DNA from: an uncultured Treponema sp.
GTDB taxonomy: Bacteria > Spirochaetota > Spirochaetia > Treponematales > Treponemataceae
Length of the DNA stretch: 64,000 nucleotides
Direction: 5' to 3'
Assembly (NCBI GenBank): GCA_947177175.1
Contig: CAMWTK010000002.1
Location: forward strand, 1-64,000
Shown here piece by piece: positions 44,851-53,736 of the stretch. Below the pieces are notes generated by a model. That model searched no databases. It was not told the origin of the DNA and saw nothing but the letters and a program-made list of their open reading frames with translations. How positions within the stretch are numbered: the first letter of the stretch is position 1; every line of letters starts with the position of its first letter. Both the position numbers and the translations under genes were made by a program.

Positions 44851-45837
44851 TTATCTTGCGGCCTCGCGCACCCACTCAAGCCGCTCGAACGGAATGTCCT
44901 TCGGGACGGTGCAGTCCGCGCCAAGGATGATGCCAGTCCTGCCCGCCTCGGCAATCAGCCTTTTCGTCTCGGCCTGAACTTCTTCCTTTGTCCCTTTGTA
45001 CAGAACGCCGTCTTTTGTGTGCTCAAATCCGCCTATGACAGGCTTTCCGCCGAAAATCTTCTTGCCTTCCGCGAGCGTAACGCCCTCAACCACGGAGGCG
45101 AAATTCACCACCGCTGCAGGATAGTGTACGAACAGCGAAAGATAGTTCCGCGCGCCCGCATAGCCGCACACGTGCAGAATATTCGTACCGCCCGCCGCGT
45201 TGGCCGCCGTAAGAACCGCAAGCTCCGTCGGAGCGACGACCTCGCCGTACAAGGCTGCGTCCACGCTCGCATCCTGAATTGTCTGCACGCTCAGGTAAAT
45301 GCCGTCCGCACCGCCTTCGGAAATGACCGCCCGCGCAAGCAACGCCGTATTCTGCGCAAGAACCGCAAGCACCTGAATGACCGCGCCTTTATCCTCTTTG
45401 ATGAACGCGGCAAGTTTTTTGTCTCCGCCGACCGCCCACTTGAACGCCGTAGCCGGAGCGAACACGTTGTAAAACGTAAGCACCTCGCTACCGAAATCGG
45501 AAGTCAGCTCTTTCACCAGCGAAACCTGATCGCGAATCCATTTGTCGTCGGCCGCGATGGGTTTTATATTTCGCAAATCTTTCGCGCTTGCCGCCTTTTT
45601 CAGAAGCGCGGCTGTCTCAGGCTCAAAGAAATAGCCGTCGCTCATCAGTTTTACAAAATCGGGCTTGAAAGTCCGCACAAAATTTTTGTGTCCGCTGATA
45701 TTCTGCTCCCTCATTTCGGGAACATCATACGCAAGGCGAAGTTCGTCCTGCGTGTAATGAAACCAAAATCCCACTGGCACCCTGCTTGTCGGCTTGTTGC
45801 TGAATGCAGCCAACACAAGGTCTCTTTTTTCTGACAT
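44851..45837 (-). CDS. Uroporphyrinogen-decarboxylase-family protein, possibly a methyltransferase
   Basis: 328 residues, URO-D fold: SNKPTSRVPVGFWFHYT, FVKLMSDGYFFEP, GADGIYLSVQ, LHVCGYAG (the HxCG zinc motif of MtaA/CmuA-type methyltransferases) and a GILGADCTVP-like end (GIILGADCTVP). No haem genes are near, so a cobalamin- or thiol-linked methyl transfer is likelier than haem synthesis. It is the first gene of the operon, directly under the promoter/operator, which ties it to uptake and cleavage of a sulfur compound, perhaps a methylated one. That substrate link is inference. Confidence 0.82.
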   Translation of the reverse strand: MSEKRDLVLAAFSNKPTSRVPVGFWFHYTQDELRLAYDVPEMREQNISGHKNFVRTFKPDFVKLMSDGYFFEPETAALLKKAASAKDLRNIKPIAADDKWIRDQVSLVKELTSDFGSEVLTFYNVFAPATAFKWAVGGDKKLAAFIKEDKGAVIQVLAVLAQNTALLARAVISEGGADGIYLSVQTIQDASVDAALYGEVVAPTELAVLTAANAAGGTNILHVCGYAGARNYLSLFVHYPAAVVNFASVVEGVTLAEGKKIFGGKPVIGGFEHTKDGVLYKGTKEEVQAETKRLIAEAGRTGIILGADCTVPKDIPFERLEWVREAAR

Positions 45838-45880
45838 AATATGCCCCTTATTTTATATTCCCTATCGGAAAACTAGGATT

Positions 45881-45915
45881 TATAAGTGTATACATCTTAT
45901 AGCCTATTTAGTCAA
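45881..45915 (-). promoter_or_regulatory. Promoter with dyad operator for the sulfur-amino-acid operon
   Basis: On the minus strand TTGACT (45910-45915), 17-nt spacer, TATACA (45887-45892). The -10 sits in an imperfect inverted repeat, TATAAG...GTATAC...CTTATA, and a second small repeat (CCTATT...AATAGG) covers the -35. Binding there would block transcription, so a repressor is expected. Confidence 0.7.
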
Positions 45916-45970
45916 TAGGATTTGCGATTTTTTTTTAGTTTTTTTACAAAAGTGGTTTTTATGTCCGCGT

Positions 45971-46693
45971 TTAAATTTCCTCAATGTGATACACATAATC
46001 GAGCGTGCGCAGCGCTTCGATAATTTCTTTGTGCGTCTTGTACAATTTGAGTTCTGCGCTGCTGATTGAAATGGCAATGGAATACACGCTCAAGCCCGAA
46101 TTCGCATAGGCCGGGTTCATTTCTATCGCGTCAATGCGCAGTCCGAGTTTTCGGATTGTCGTGACGAAATTCTGCAAGTTCAGGCTGTTTTTCAGCTCCA
46201 GATGAATCTCAAAATGATTGGACCGATTTTTCAGGTAGAATTCCAGCACGGGCAGATACGACAGGCAGAACAGCAGAATCACAAATCCGACGGCGGTAAT
46301 CGTGTAGAATCCCGCTCCCAGCGCAAGCCCGATAATGCAGCTCGCCCACAGCGCGACGGCCGTGGTAAGCCCCATAATCTGATTGCGCGAAGTGAAAAAA
46401 AGCGTCCGGGTCGCAATCCGCGCCGCCGAGACAATCGCCGCCGCCGAAAGCAAAAACAGATGCCCCTGGAACAGCGTATTGATATACAAATCGAGCATCA
46501 TCACGAGCGTTCCAGCAAGCGTGACCACGATGAAGGTTCGGAATCCGGCAGAATGCCGTTTGCTCGACCGCTCCCAGCCCAAAATGGCGGAGATGAGCAG
46601 CGATGTCACAAAACGAAGGATGATAGAAGCCGCGTTCAAGCCGACTGACCATTCGCCGAGCAGCGACGCAATAGGATCTGAAATACCTGTCAT
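45971..46693 (-). CDS. MgtC/SapB family membrane protein
   Basis: 240 residues. Five hydrophobic segments with the family motif ILGWERSSKRHSAGFRTFIVV (about 38-58, split here for length: GWERSSKRH, AGFRTF), MGLTTAVALWASCIIGLALG, then a C-terminal ACT-like domain (about 160-240). MgtC proteins support growth at low Mg or during host contact. Ribosome-binding site ACAGGAG. It starts 25 nt after the antiporter gene and is probably cotranscribed with it. Confidence 0.9.
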   Translation of the reverse strand: MTGISDPIASLLGEWSVGLNAASIILRFVTSLLISAILGWERSSKRHSAGFRTFIVVTLAGTLVMMLDLYINTLFQGHLFLLSAAAIVSAARIATRTLFFTSRNQIMGLTTAVALWASCIIGLALGAGFYTITAVGFVILLFCLSYLPVLEFYLKNRSNHFEIHLELKNSLNLQNFVTTIRKLGLRIDAIEMNPAYANSGLSVYSIAISISSAELKLYKTHKEIIEALRTLDYVYHIEEI

Positions 46694-46718
46694 AGTGTTC
46701 TCCTGTAAAAAGCCACGC

Positions 46719-48170
46719 TTATCTTCTTCCCGACTTCTTGAGGTCGCCCCGATTCGCCTCGCCGGTCAGCACCGCCCGGTGATATTCCGCCGCCTCATTG
46801 AACGCCTGTTCCTCTTCGTTTATCGTGTGCGCCGGAAGTTCCTGCTGGATTTTTTGGATACGCTCAATCAGCAGTTCCAGCTGCGATTTTGTTTTGCCGT
46901 CGGGCGTACTTTCCGGCACGGTCACCAAGTCTTCCAACTTGTTGGAATAGGATTTGCTCAAGTACAGGGCAAGTTTTGCGCAACCCGGACCAATCAGCTC
47001 GTACAGGACGCTTGAAGCCAAAATGACCGTCAGCAATGCCGCGCCCGCCTCGCCCTGCAAAGTTCGCGCGCCCAGTTCCGCAAGGCCGATAGCAACGCCA
47101 GCCTGCGGAATAAGCGCAAGCCCAAGGTAATTGCGCGTTGTCTTGGGCTTTTTTGCGAGCAGGCAGCCAAAAAACGCCCCCGCGTATTTTCCGACAATAC
47201 GAACGACAAAGTACAGAATGCCGATAACCAACAGCGGAGTTGTCCCAATCGACCCGGACGGATTGACGAGCGCGCGCAAATCGAACGACATTCCGGAACG
47301 CACAAAAAACAGCAGCAGAATGGGCGGACTGAAATATCCCAGTTGCTTAAAAAGTTTGTCGTTGTCGGTCATATTGATGTAAACCGTTCCCATGGACATA
47401 CAGCCGAGGAGCGGCGACACCTCAAACACCGTGCACACGCCACAAAACGCAAACAACAGCGCAACCGCGATAATCAGCCGGTTGTCCGTGGAGCGCGTTT
47501 TGGGGCGTAGCAACAGCATCAGCAGAATGCCAAAAACACCGCCCAAAAGCAAAACCCCGGCGTTCGTCAGAAGCGGCGTGATAATGCCGCTCACAGAAAA
47601 CGCACTGCCCGCATACGAATGGAGCGCGACCGAAATCGCCACGCTGTACGCAAGCAACCCCACGATGTCATCAAGCGCGACCACTTGCAGCAGCGTCTCC
47701 ACAAAATCGCCTTTTGCGCCGGTCTGCCGTATGGTCATCATCGTGGACGCGGGCGCAGTGGCAGACGCGAGCGCGGCAAGCACGATAGAAAATGCCAGTT
47801 CCAAACGCAGCACAAAATAAGTGACGATGAACACAAGCACCGACGCGAGCAACGCCTCCAGCACGACGATAATCAGCACTTTTGCGCCGTTTTTTTTGAG
47901 CGTGTCCAAGCGGAAAAATTCGCCCGTGCTGAATGCAATGAATGCCAGCGCGATGTCAGGCAAAAAACTCGTGCCGTCAATAATCGACTGCGGAATCAGA
48001 TTCAGGCAGAACGGACCAATCAGTATGCCGGCGGTAATGTATGCCGTCACGTTGGGCAAGCGCAGACGCTTCGTCAGCCGCGTCATCAAAAACCCGGAAA
48101 GCAGTACGAGCGAAATAGAAATAATAGCGACTGCGGCAGGCGTACTGCCGTCATACAAATGCGCAAACAT
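46719..48170 (-). CDS. CPA2-type cation:proton antiporter
   Basis: 483 residues with about 12 hydrophobic segments: LPNVTAYITAGILIGP, FIAFSTGEFF, a VALDDIVGLLAYS helix with the paired Asp of the transport site, and GLALIPQAGVAIGLAELG. The C-terminal 75 residues are a soluble Glu/Lys-rich helix, not a full TrkA-N domain. It exchanges Na or K for protons. The ATG at 48170 has GAGGG 9 nt upstream; a TTG at 48185 is less likely. Confidence 0.9.
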   Translation of the reverse strand: MFAHLYDGSTPAAVAIISISLVLLSGFLMTRLTKRLRLPNVTAYITAGILIGPFCLNLIPQSIIDGTSFLPDIALAFIAFSTGEFFRLDTLKKNGAKVLIIVVLEALLASVLVFIVTYFVLRLELAFSIVLAALASATAPASTMMTIRQTGAKGDFVETLLQVVALDDIVGLLAYSVAISVALHSYAGSAFSVSGIITPLLTNAGVLLLGGVFGILLMLLLRPKTRSTDNRLIIAVALLFAFCGVCTVFEVSPLLGCMSMGTVYINMTDNDKLFKQLGYFSPPILLLFFVRSGMSFDLRALVNPSGSIGTTPLLVIGILYFVVRIVGKYAGAFFGCLLAKKPKTTRNYLGLALIPQAGVAIGLAELGARTLQGEAGAALLTVILASSVLYELIGPGCAKLALYLSKSYSNKLEDLVTVPESTPDGKTKSQLELLIERIQKIQQELPAHTINEEEQAFNEAAEYHRAVLTGEANRGDLKKSGRR

Positions 48171-48261
48171 ACGATGTGCCCTCAACGACCTCTTTTCTTG
48201 TGCCGTTCATTGTATCACACGATGTGCGAACCTGCAACAAAGCATGTTGGGAAAAACAAGA

Positions 48262-48936
48262 TCAATGCGTTCGCCTTTGCGAATATACACAGCCGCAATA
48301 ATCTTGCCGCCACAAACCGTATTCCGCGCTCAATTCCGTGCTGCGCAAAAAGCCGCCCTTCTTCTTGAAATCTGCGGGAAGAAATTGCGTGAGACACGAA
48401 GAAAAACTATCGTTCGTTTGTTTTTCATCTGAGGCCAATTCGCGCCCAATAACGTTGATTTTTTGGGCATCCTTATGCGGGCTGATAGAAAGGGTCGTCG
48501 TAAACCAGTCAAATTGCCGTGCGCAGGCGTATTCCCATGCTTTTTTCATGCGGAATGCGTAGCACCGTCGGCAACGCTCGCCTTTTTCGGGCTCCGTTTG
48601 CAAGGCTGTTTCAGAACGAACGTTCGTTTGTGTAAAGTAATCTTCAGGATTGTAATCCGCGACGACCAAGTTGACGGCATGGTGCAATGCGGGCGGAAAC
48701 TGCGTGAGGAATTTTTTCAATTCGGCTAACCGTCGTTCGTATTCGGCGCGCGGGTGAATGTTCGGGTTGTAATAAAAAATCGTTATGGCAAAATAGCCGG
48801 AAAGATATTCAATCACATACGAACTGCACGGCGCACAACACGCATGGAGCAATAACGTCGGCTTACGACCGTTCGTTTTTTGCCCCAACTTTTTGAGAAT
48901 TTCGTCCAGCTGTTTTTGATAGTCTGTCTTTTGCAT
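48262..48936 (-). CDS. queH: Epoxyqueuosine reductase QueH
   Basis: 224 residues with the QueH (DUF208) cysteine pattern: LLLHACCAPCSSYV near residues 28-41, ERCRRCYAFRMKKA near 122-135 and YCGCVYS near the end. It converts epoxyqueuosine to queuosine in tRNA wobble positions. Surrounding genes are unrelated. The only start signal is a weak GGA before the ATG at 48936. Confidence 0.93.
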   Translation of the reverse strand: MQKTDYQKQLDEILKKLGQKTNGRKPTLLLHACCAPCSSYVIEYLSGYFAITIFYYNPNIHPRAEYERRLAELKKFLTQFPPALHHAVNLVVADYNPEDYFTQTNVRSETALQTEPEKGERCRRCYAFRMKKAWEYACARQFDWFTTTLSISPHKDAQKINVIGRELASDEKQTNDSFSSCLTQFLPADFKKKGGFLRSTELSAEYGLWRQDYCGCVYSQRRTH

Positions 48937-48943
48937 CGATTTT

Positions 48944-48981
48944 CCAAAAAAACAGGCTGCCTCTAAAACTTATCGGCAGCC
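48944..48981 (-). terminator. Terminator downstream of pheT
   Basis: On the minus strand GGCTGCC (48975-48981) pairs with GGCAGCC (48955-48961), followed by TG and seven T. It lies about 155 nt after the pheT stop; nothing else is evident in that gap. Confidence 0.82.
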
Positions 48982-49136
48982 CGGCGAACACAAGGGAATC
49001 CTAGAAAGCCGTCAATTTTGTGTGGTATAGGCTTACGGACTCTTCTCTTGCGTCCTGTAAAAGTCTACACCACTTCGCGGAACGTACCACATATTCTCGT
49101 CAAGAATACGCGGAAAATTCTTGGCTCTGGCAAGCG

Positions 49137-50861
49137 CTACATCAGTGCCTCAAGGTTCACTTCGCCCGCCACACACGGAACGGCAATCTGCCAGTTTTCC
49201 AGCACCTGCGGATGCACTTCGCCAAAAATGCCGACCTGTTTGCCGCGCACCAGAATCGCCGCCTGCCGCCCGGGAATGAAGCGCGGGTCGGACACATCTT
49301 TCACCTCGTATTTGTGGTCGAGGAAATAAAGGAGCGACGAAACTTCGCTTGCAAGGTCGTTAAAATTCGCGTTGTTGGCAGCGGTCATAAATCCGAGTGA
49401 CTGAATGGTTTTTGTGCCCGTGTTTTCGTCCGGCGCGAGGAACGCCACTTTGCCGATTTCAAAAATCTTGTGCGGGAACAATGCGTTTGCCGCCGCGCTT
49501 TCTGCCCGGAGCAACGACGAAATAATTGACGGGCGCACGAACTGATAATTCTCGCTCATCGGGTTTTCAATTTCGATTACGTTCGTTGCGTCGCCGTTCA
49601 TGCGGTCGATGTAATCGCGCTTGCTGCCCAAATAATTGAAAATCATTTCCTGATAGCCCATGCCGACCATGATTTCCTTTGCCTTGCGGCTGAAAACCGT
49701 CACGTCGGAAAGCCTGCCCACCGTAAAATCGTTCGGACGCTGCGGCTTAAAATAATCCAGCCCCAAGCCAATCATCACGTCCTCGATGACATCCACTTCG
49801 TGCAGAAAGTCATTGCGGTATGCCGGCGGCGTAACCGCGAATTCCACGTCGTCTTTAGTGTCCGTCGCCGAAACGGCATTGTCCATGCGGGAAAGCGCGT
49901 CCAGCACCTGCGCTTTCGTCAGCTTTTCGCCGAGCAGTTTATTTATAGAAGAAAGCGTCGTTTTCGTGTCCTGCTGGAAGAAAAACGGCACGACGATTTC
50001 TTTGCCAAAGCCGGTCTCATACGGATGCACCACTTTTACCGGCAGGATTTCATAGCCCGCATCGGCAAAATCCCCGGCGACGATGTTGGCAGAAAGGATG
50101 AGCGATTCCATTTCGGTGCCGGTCAGCTCGACCATCAGGCCTTTGTCGCCGACTTTGACCGCGCCAAGCGTCGCGCTGTTGATAATCGGGGCCATGGACA
50201 TCACCTCGCCCTTGTCGTCCTTGAGCAGCGGGAACAATTTTGCGTCTTTCAAAATCCAGCCGTAATCGCGTCCTTTGGGATGGTCGGTCAGGATTTGGCG
50301 GCAGGTCATCGGCTCGGTGCACTGGAGCGGCACGAACGATGTCTTGTCGGGATCTACCGCCGTATAATGCACCGGCCAGGTGATGTTTTCCACGCGGTAC
50401 ACGCCCATTGAAATGGACTTGCGCTTGCGCCCGAAATTCCAGCAGAGTTTTTCCTGCGTCTGAATGATGTCCTTGAGCATGGGATCGTCCAACGCCTTTC
50501 CGCTGATAACGAAACTGACCATGAACGGGCGGACATCCTTGACGGAGGCATCAACGTACGCCACGCGCCCGCCGCAATCCTTGAGGTCGCCCGCGCGGGA
50601 AAGGAAACGCGAGAAGTCGGAACGTTTGCCGCCGCCATGTACGCGCAGCTGCCGCGCCACACCCGCCGTGGACCACAAATCCGGGCGGTTGGTGTCATTC
50701 AGTTCGATTTTGATGACGCGCTCGTCCGCGCTTTGGCTCATGTCCGGCTTTTCGTCAAGTTCCGCCTTGCCACAGACCAGTTTTTTCTCCAGCGTATCGT
50801 AATCGTATGTCGTTCCCAGCAGACTGAAAAACAGTTTTTCGTTCACTTCAATTTTTGGCAT
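49137..50861 (-). CDS. pheT: Phenylalanyl-tRNA synthetase beta subunit, short archaeal/eukaryal type
   Basis: 574 residues. B1-like start (KIEVNEKLFFSLLG, IELNDTNRPDLWSTAGVAR), B3/B4 editing region (FRK replaced by GRKRKSISMGVY, MAPIINSATLGAV), B5 domain (INKLLGEKLTKAQVLDALSRM, VTPPAYRNDFLHEVDVIEDV) and a catalytic-like core (NPMSENYQFVRPSIISSLL, FEIGKV, VFGEVHP-like IFGEVHP). It lacks the extra domains of the usual 800-residue bacterial PheT, as in other spirochaetes. The alpha subunit gene pheS is not in the window. The ATG at 50861 has GGAG 7 nt upstream. Confidence 0.94.
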   Translation of the reverse strand: MPKIEVNEKLFFSLLGTTYDYDTLEKKLVCGKAELDEKPDMSQSADERVIKIELNDTNRPDLWSTAGVARQLRVHGGGKRSDFSRFLSRAGDLKDCGGRVAYVDASVKDVRPFMVSFVISGKALDDPMLKDIIQTQEKLCWNFGRKRKSISMGVYRVENITWPVHYTAVDPDKTSFVPLQCTEPMTCRQILTDHPKGRDYGWILKDAKLFPLLKDDKGEVMSMAPIINSATLGAVKVGDKGLMVELTGTEMESLILSANIVAGDFADAGYEILPVKVVHPYETGFGKEIVVPFFFQQDTKTTLSSINKLLGEKLTKAQVLDALSRMDNAVSATDTKDDVEFAVTPPAYRNDFLHEVDVIEDVMIGLGLDYFKPQRPNDFTVGRLSDVTVFSRKAKEIMVGMGYQEMIFNYLGSKRDYIDRMNGDATNVIEIENPMSENYQFVRPSIISSLLRAESAAANALFPHKIFEIGKVAFLAPDENTGTKTIQSLGFMTAANNANFNDLASEVSSLLYFLDHKYEVKDVSDPRFIPGRQAAILVRGKQVGIFGEVHPQVLENWQIAVPCVAGEVNLEALM

Positions 50862-50986
50862 TTCCAAACTCCACTAACAAGGAAAAAGTACCTCCAGTAT
50901 ACCGAATTGGCGACGCGGTGTCTATTGAGGAAAAGATTCTGACAGCTGACGGCAATCTGCTTTGGGACAGCCCAAAGCCGTGCCGT

Positions 50987-51631
50987 TTAGTCGATAAAAC
51001 TGACGACCTTAAAATTCAGTTCCGAAACGCCGAATTCGGCATCGTTGACGGGGAAAAGCACGGGGTCGTCTTCGGTTTCGTATTTCATGACGCGCCAGTT
51101 TGCGATGAATCCGGGCGCAAGGGAATGCAGTTTGAGCGCCATTTCCTGTGTGCCATCTCCGCGCGAGATATTGATGAATTCAGTGGAATCGTCAAAGCGG
51201 ATAATCATCGCGCCGAACGTGTCATTGGAAACGACGACGGCGGCGTGTTTCTTGAATTCTGCCAGCGTGGAAATCGTCTGTTTTTTGAGCATTGCGCCGG
51301 TGATTGCTTCGTCGGCGGCAGTATTCTTTACGATTGCGGGCACGACAATTTCGCCGCTGAAATCGGTCGGCTTGCCGTTTTCGTAAGGAGTTTCCAGAAT
51401 GATGACATCCCAGCCGTTGTCGTCCATGACTTTGAGGCAGCCTTCGGTCTGCTTGCCGCTTTCGTCGCGGTAGGTCACGAGCGCGCGTGTGTTGTTGTCA
51501 ACAAAAACCGGATCTTTGACAATCTCAAGCCCATGCAGTTTGGGGTTCGTCCAGTTTGGGGCTTTGTATTCTCCAGAAGTGATAATCAGCGCGCCGTTTT
51601 CGACCTTTTCTACGGGGATTTTTGTGAACAT
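50987..51631 (-). CDS. Soluble protein of unknown function
   Basis: 214 residues, no signal peptide or membrane segment, acidic. Regular beta-strand segments (GALIITSGEYKAPNW, GWDVIILETPYENG, FGAMIIRFDDSTEFINI). I recognise no family. The ATG at 51631 has GGAG 8 nt upstream (a longer MMRRKW start at 51649 covers the SD and is rejected). Divergent from pyrKD across a 267-nt gap rich in inverted repeats. Confidence 0.72.
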   Translation of the reverse strand: MFTKIPVEKVENGALIITSGEYKAPNWTNPKLHGLEIVKDPVFVDNNTRALVTYRDESGKQTEGCLKVMDDNGWDVIILETPYENGKPTDFSGEIVVPAIVKNTAADEAITGAMLKKQTISTLAEFKKHAAVVVSNDTFGAMIIRFDDSTEFINISRGDGTQEMALKLHSLAPGFIANWRVMKYETEDDPVLFPVNDAEFGVSELNFKVVSFID

Positions 51632-51737
51632 CCATTTTCTCCTCATCATGCGATTTGCACGATATTTATACTATTTTATCCCATTTCCGCAATTTTTGCA
51701 ACTTTTCTTTGCGCGCTTTCTATGCCATTTTGTCTTC

Positions 51738-51876
51738 CTTAAAAATTAAGTCCGCAGGAAATATTAATTTCCGAGGAACTTAATTTCGCCTGCGTGAGTA
51801 GGCAAGTGAATAAGCGAGTTTTTGCAAAAAACTCGGCGTTAAAGTCGGCAACGCTATTTCAGTTGCCGACTTTAAC
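51738..51876. repeat. Three stacked inverted repeats between divergent genes
   Basis: AAATTAAGTCC facing GGAACTTAATTT (about 51741-51786), with an inner GGAAATATTAATTTCC; CGAGTTTTT facing AAAAACTCG (about 51815-51835); and a perfect 15-bp repeat GTTAAAGTCGGCAAC (51838-51852) with GTTGCCGACTTTAAC (51862-51876). The last overlaps the likely -35 of pyrKD, so it may be an operator. Confidence 0.7.
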
Positions 51877-51883
51877 CGTTTTA

Positions 51884-51892
51884 TGCTACACT
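51884..51892 (+). promoter_or_regulatory. Extended -10 of pyrKD, leaderless arrangement
   Basis: TGC-TACACT with the hexamer at 51887-51892 and exactly 6 nt to the ATG at 51899. A -35-like TTGCCG lies at 51863-51868 inside the 15-bp inverted repeat. pyrF has the same sequence and spacing. Confidence 0.7.
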
Positions 51893-51898
51893 ACGCAC

Positions 51899-53677
51899 AT
51901 GAAACAGATTACCGACTGCGCGGGCGTTCCTCTGCCCGTTTTTGGAAAGGGAACGGTTGTTTTTTGTGCGGAAGCGGCGGGCGCGCGGCCTGCGGGAAGC
52001 GTTTTTCTGCTCAAACTGCGGCTTGCGGCGGGCGCGGCAGAACCTGTTGCGGGGCAGTTCTATCTGCTCCGGGCGGAAAAATCGGGCGTGCTTTTGGGGC
52101 GACCGATCAGCGTGTATGCGGCAGAAACGTCTGCGGACGGCACGGAGCTGTCTTTTTTGATTTTGAAAAAAGGCGCGGGCACACAGGAATTGTGCGACTT
52201 GCGGAAAGACGACGGCATTGCCGTAATCGGTCCGCTCGGAAACACGTTTCCCGCCCCGCGGCCAGACGACACCGTGTGCATTGCGGGCGGCGGAATCGGC
52301 GTTGCTCCCGTGGCAGGATTTGCGACGACCCTGCCCGAACAATCCTATGACTTTTACGCGAGCTTCAAAAGCGGTGCTTACGGACTGGAGCACGTTGCGG
52401 CAAAAACGCTGACGATTACCACGGACGACGGCAGTGCGGGCATACGCGGCATGATTACGGCGGCACTGACGGCGGACGTGATAAAGCAGAAAGGCTACAC
52501 GGTGCTGTACGCATGCGGGCCGATGCCCATGCTCGCCTATTTGCAGGGCATTTGCGCGGAAGCGGGAATCCGTTCGTACTTGAGCATGGAAAACCGCATG
52601 GCGTGTGGCGTGGGTGCTTGTTTGGGCTGCACGATTGCGACGACGCAGGGAAACAAACGCTGCTGCAAGGATGGTCCCGTCTTTGACGGCGCGGTGCTCG
52701 ATTTTACGCCGCCCAAGGACAAGCCGATTTGTCTGCCGCCGCTTGCGTCAGAACCGAATTTGCGCGTGGACATTGCGGGTGTGTCGTTTGCCAATCCTGT
52801 TATTGCGGCGAGCGGCACATTCGGCTACGGTGCTGAATACGCGAGCGTCTTTGACGTGGAAAAACTGGGCGGCATTTGTTCCAAAGGACTGACCTTACAC
52901 GCGCGCGGCGGAAACACGGGCATTCGCCTTGTGGAAACGCCGTCGGGTCTCATCAATTCTATCGGGCTGGAAAATCCCGGCATCGAGCATTTCATTCAGC
53001 ACGAACTGCCGTCAATGCTCCGTCTCAAGCCCGTGACGATTGCGAATCTTTCCGGCTCGTCGCTGGAAACGTATGTGGAAGGTGCGCGGCTGCTGGATGC
53101 GACCGACGTTCCGATGATTGAGCTGAATATCAGCTGCCCCAACGTAAAGGCGGGTGGCATGTCGTTCGGCATGGACTGCGACGCGGCGGCAAGCGTGACC
53201 AAAGCCGTGCGCGCGGTGACCAAAAAGCCGCTCATGGTAAAGCTGACGCCAAACGCGCCCGACCTTATCGGCATTGCGCTTGCGGTACGCGCGGCGGGCG
53301 CGGATGCTATCAGTCTGGTAAACACGTTCCAGGCAATGGCGATAGACGTGAACACGGGTCGCCCGGTGTTTGATAACGTTCGCGCGGGATTCAGCGGACC
53401 TGCCGTCAAGCCGATTGCCCTGCGCATGGTGTACGACGTGGTGCAGGCAATCAACCGGCTGCCCGAAGCCGAGCGCATTCCCGTGGTGGGGCTGGGCGGC
53501 ATTGCCACCTGGCAGGACGCAGTGGAATTCCTGCTCGCAGGTGCGGCGGCCATTCAGGTGGGCACGGCGACCTTTGCCAATCCGCTCGCCATGACGCAGA
53601 TTGTGGACGGCATTGCGGCATGGATGAAAGCCAAAGGACTCAAGACGATTGCCGATTTCCGGGGCAAAGCGCAATAA
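51899..53677 (+). CDS. pyrD: Fused dihydroorotate dehydrogenase electron-transfer and catalytic subunits (PyrK-PyrD)
   Basis: 592 residues. The N-terminal PyrK part (1 to about 275) has the FAD/NAD ferredoxin-reductase fold (LLGRPISVYA, CIAGGGIGVAPV, VLYACGPMPML) and the 2Fe-2S cysteines CGVGACLGC plus CC. The C-terminal class 1B PyrD (about 285-592) has FANPVIAASGTFGYG, NSIGLENPG, LNISCPN, SLVNTF and GLGGIATWQDAVEFLLAGA. It oxidises dihydroorotate using NAD in pyrimidine synthesis. The subunits are normally separate genes. No Shine-Dalgarno precedes the ATG; see the promoter entry. pyrF with the same promoter type follows 2.5 kb later. Confidence 0.93.
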   Translation: MKQITDCAGVPLPVFGKGTVVFCAEAAGARPAGSVFLLKLRLAAGAAEPVAGQFYLLRAEKSGVLLGRPISVYAAETSADGTELSFLILKKGAGTQELCDLRKDDGIAVIGPLGNTFPAPRPDDTVCIAGGGIGVAPVAGFATTLPEQSYDFYASFKSGAYGLEHVAAKTLTITTDDGSAGIRGMITAALTADVIKQKGYTVLYACGPMPMLAYLQGICAEAGIRSYLSMENRMACGVGACLGCTIATTQGNKRCCKDGPVFDGAVLDFTPPKDKPICLPPLASEPNLRVDIAGVSFANPVIAASGTFGYGAEYASVFDVEKLGGICSKGLTLHARGGNTGIRLVETPSGLINSIGLENPGIEHFIQHELPSMLRLKPVTIANLSGSSLETYVEGARLLDATDVPMIELNISCPNVKAGGMSFGMDCDAAASVTKAVRAVTKKPLMVKLTPNAPDLIGIALAVRAAGADAISLVNTFQAMAIDVNTGRPVFDNVRAGFSGPAVKPIALRMVYDVVQAINRLPEAERIPVVGLGGIATWQDAVEFLLAGAAAIQVGTATFANPLAMTQIVDGIAAWMKAKGLKTIADFRGKAQ

Positions 53678-53736
53678 CGGTACTCCCGCTTTTCGCCCGG
53701 CGGATAAACGCAATTCGCCGCGGTGACGAAAATTTG

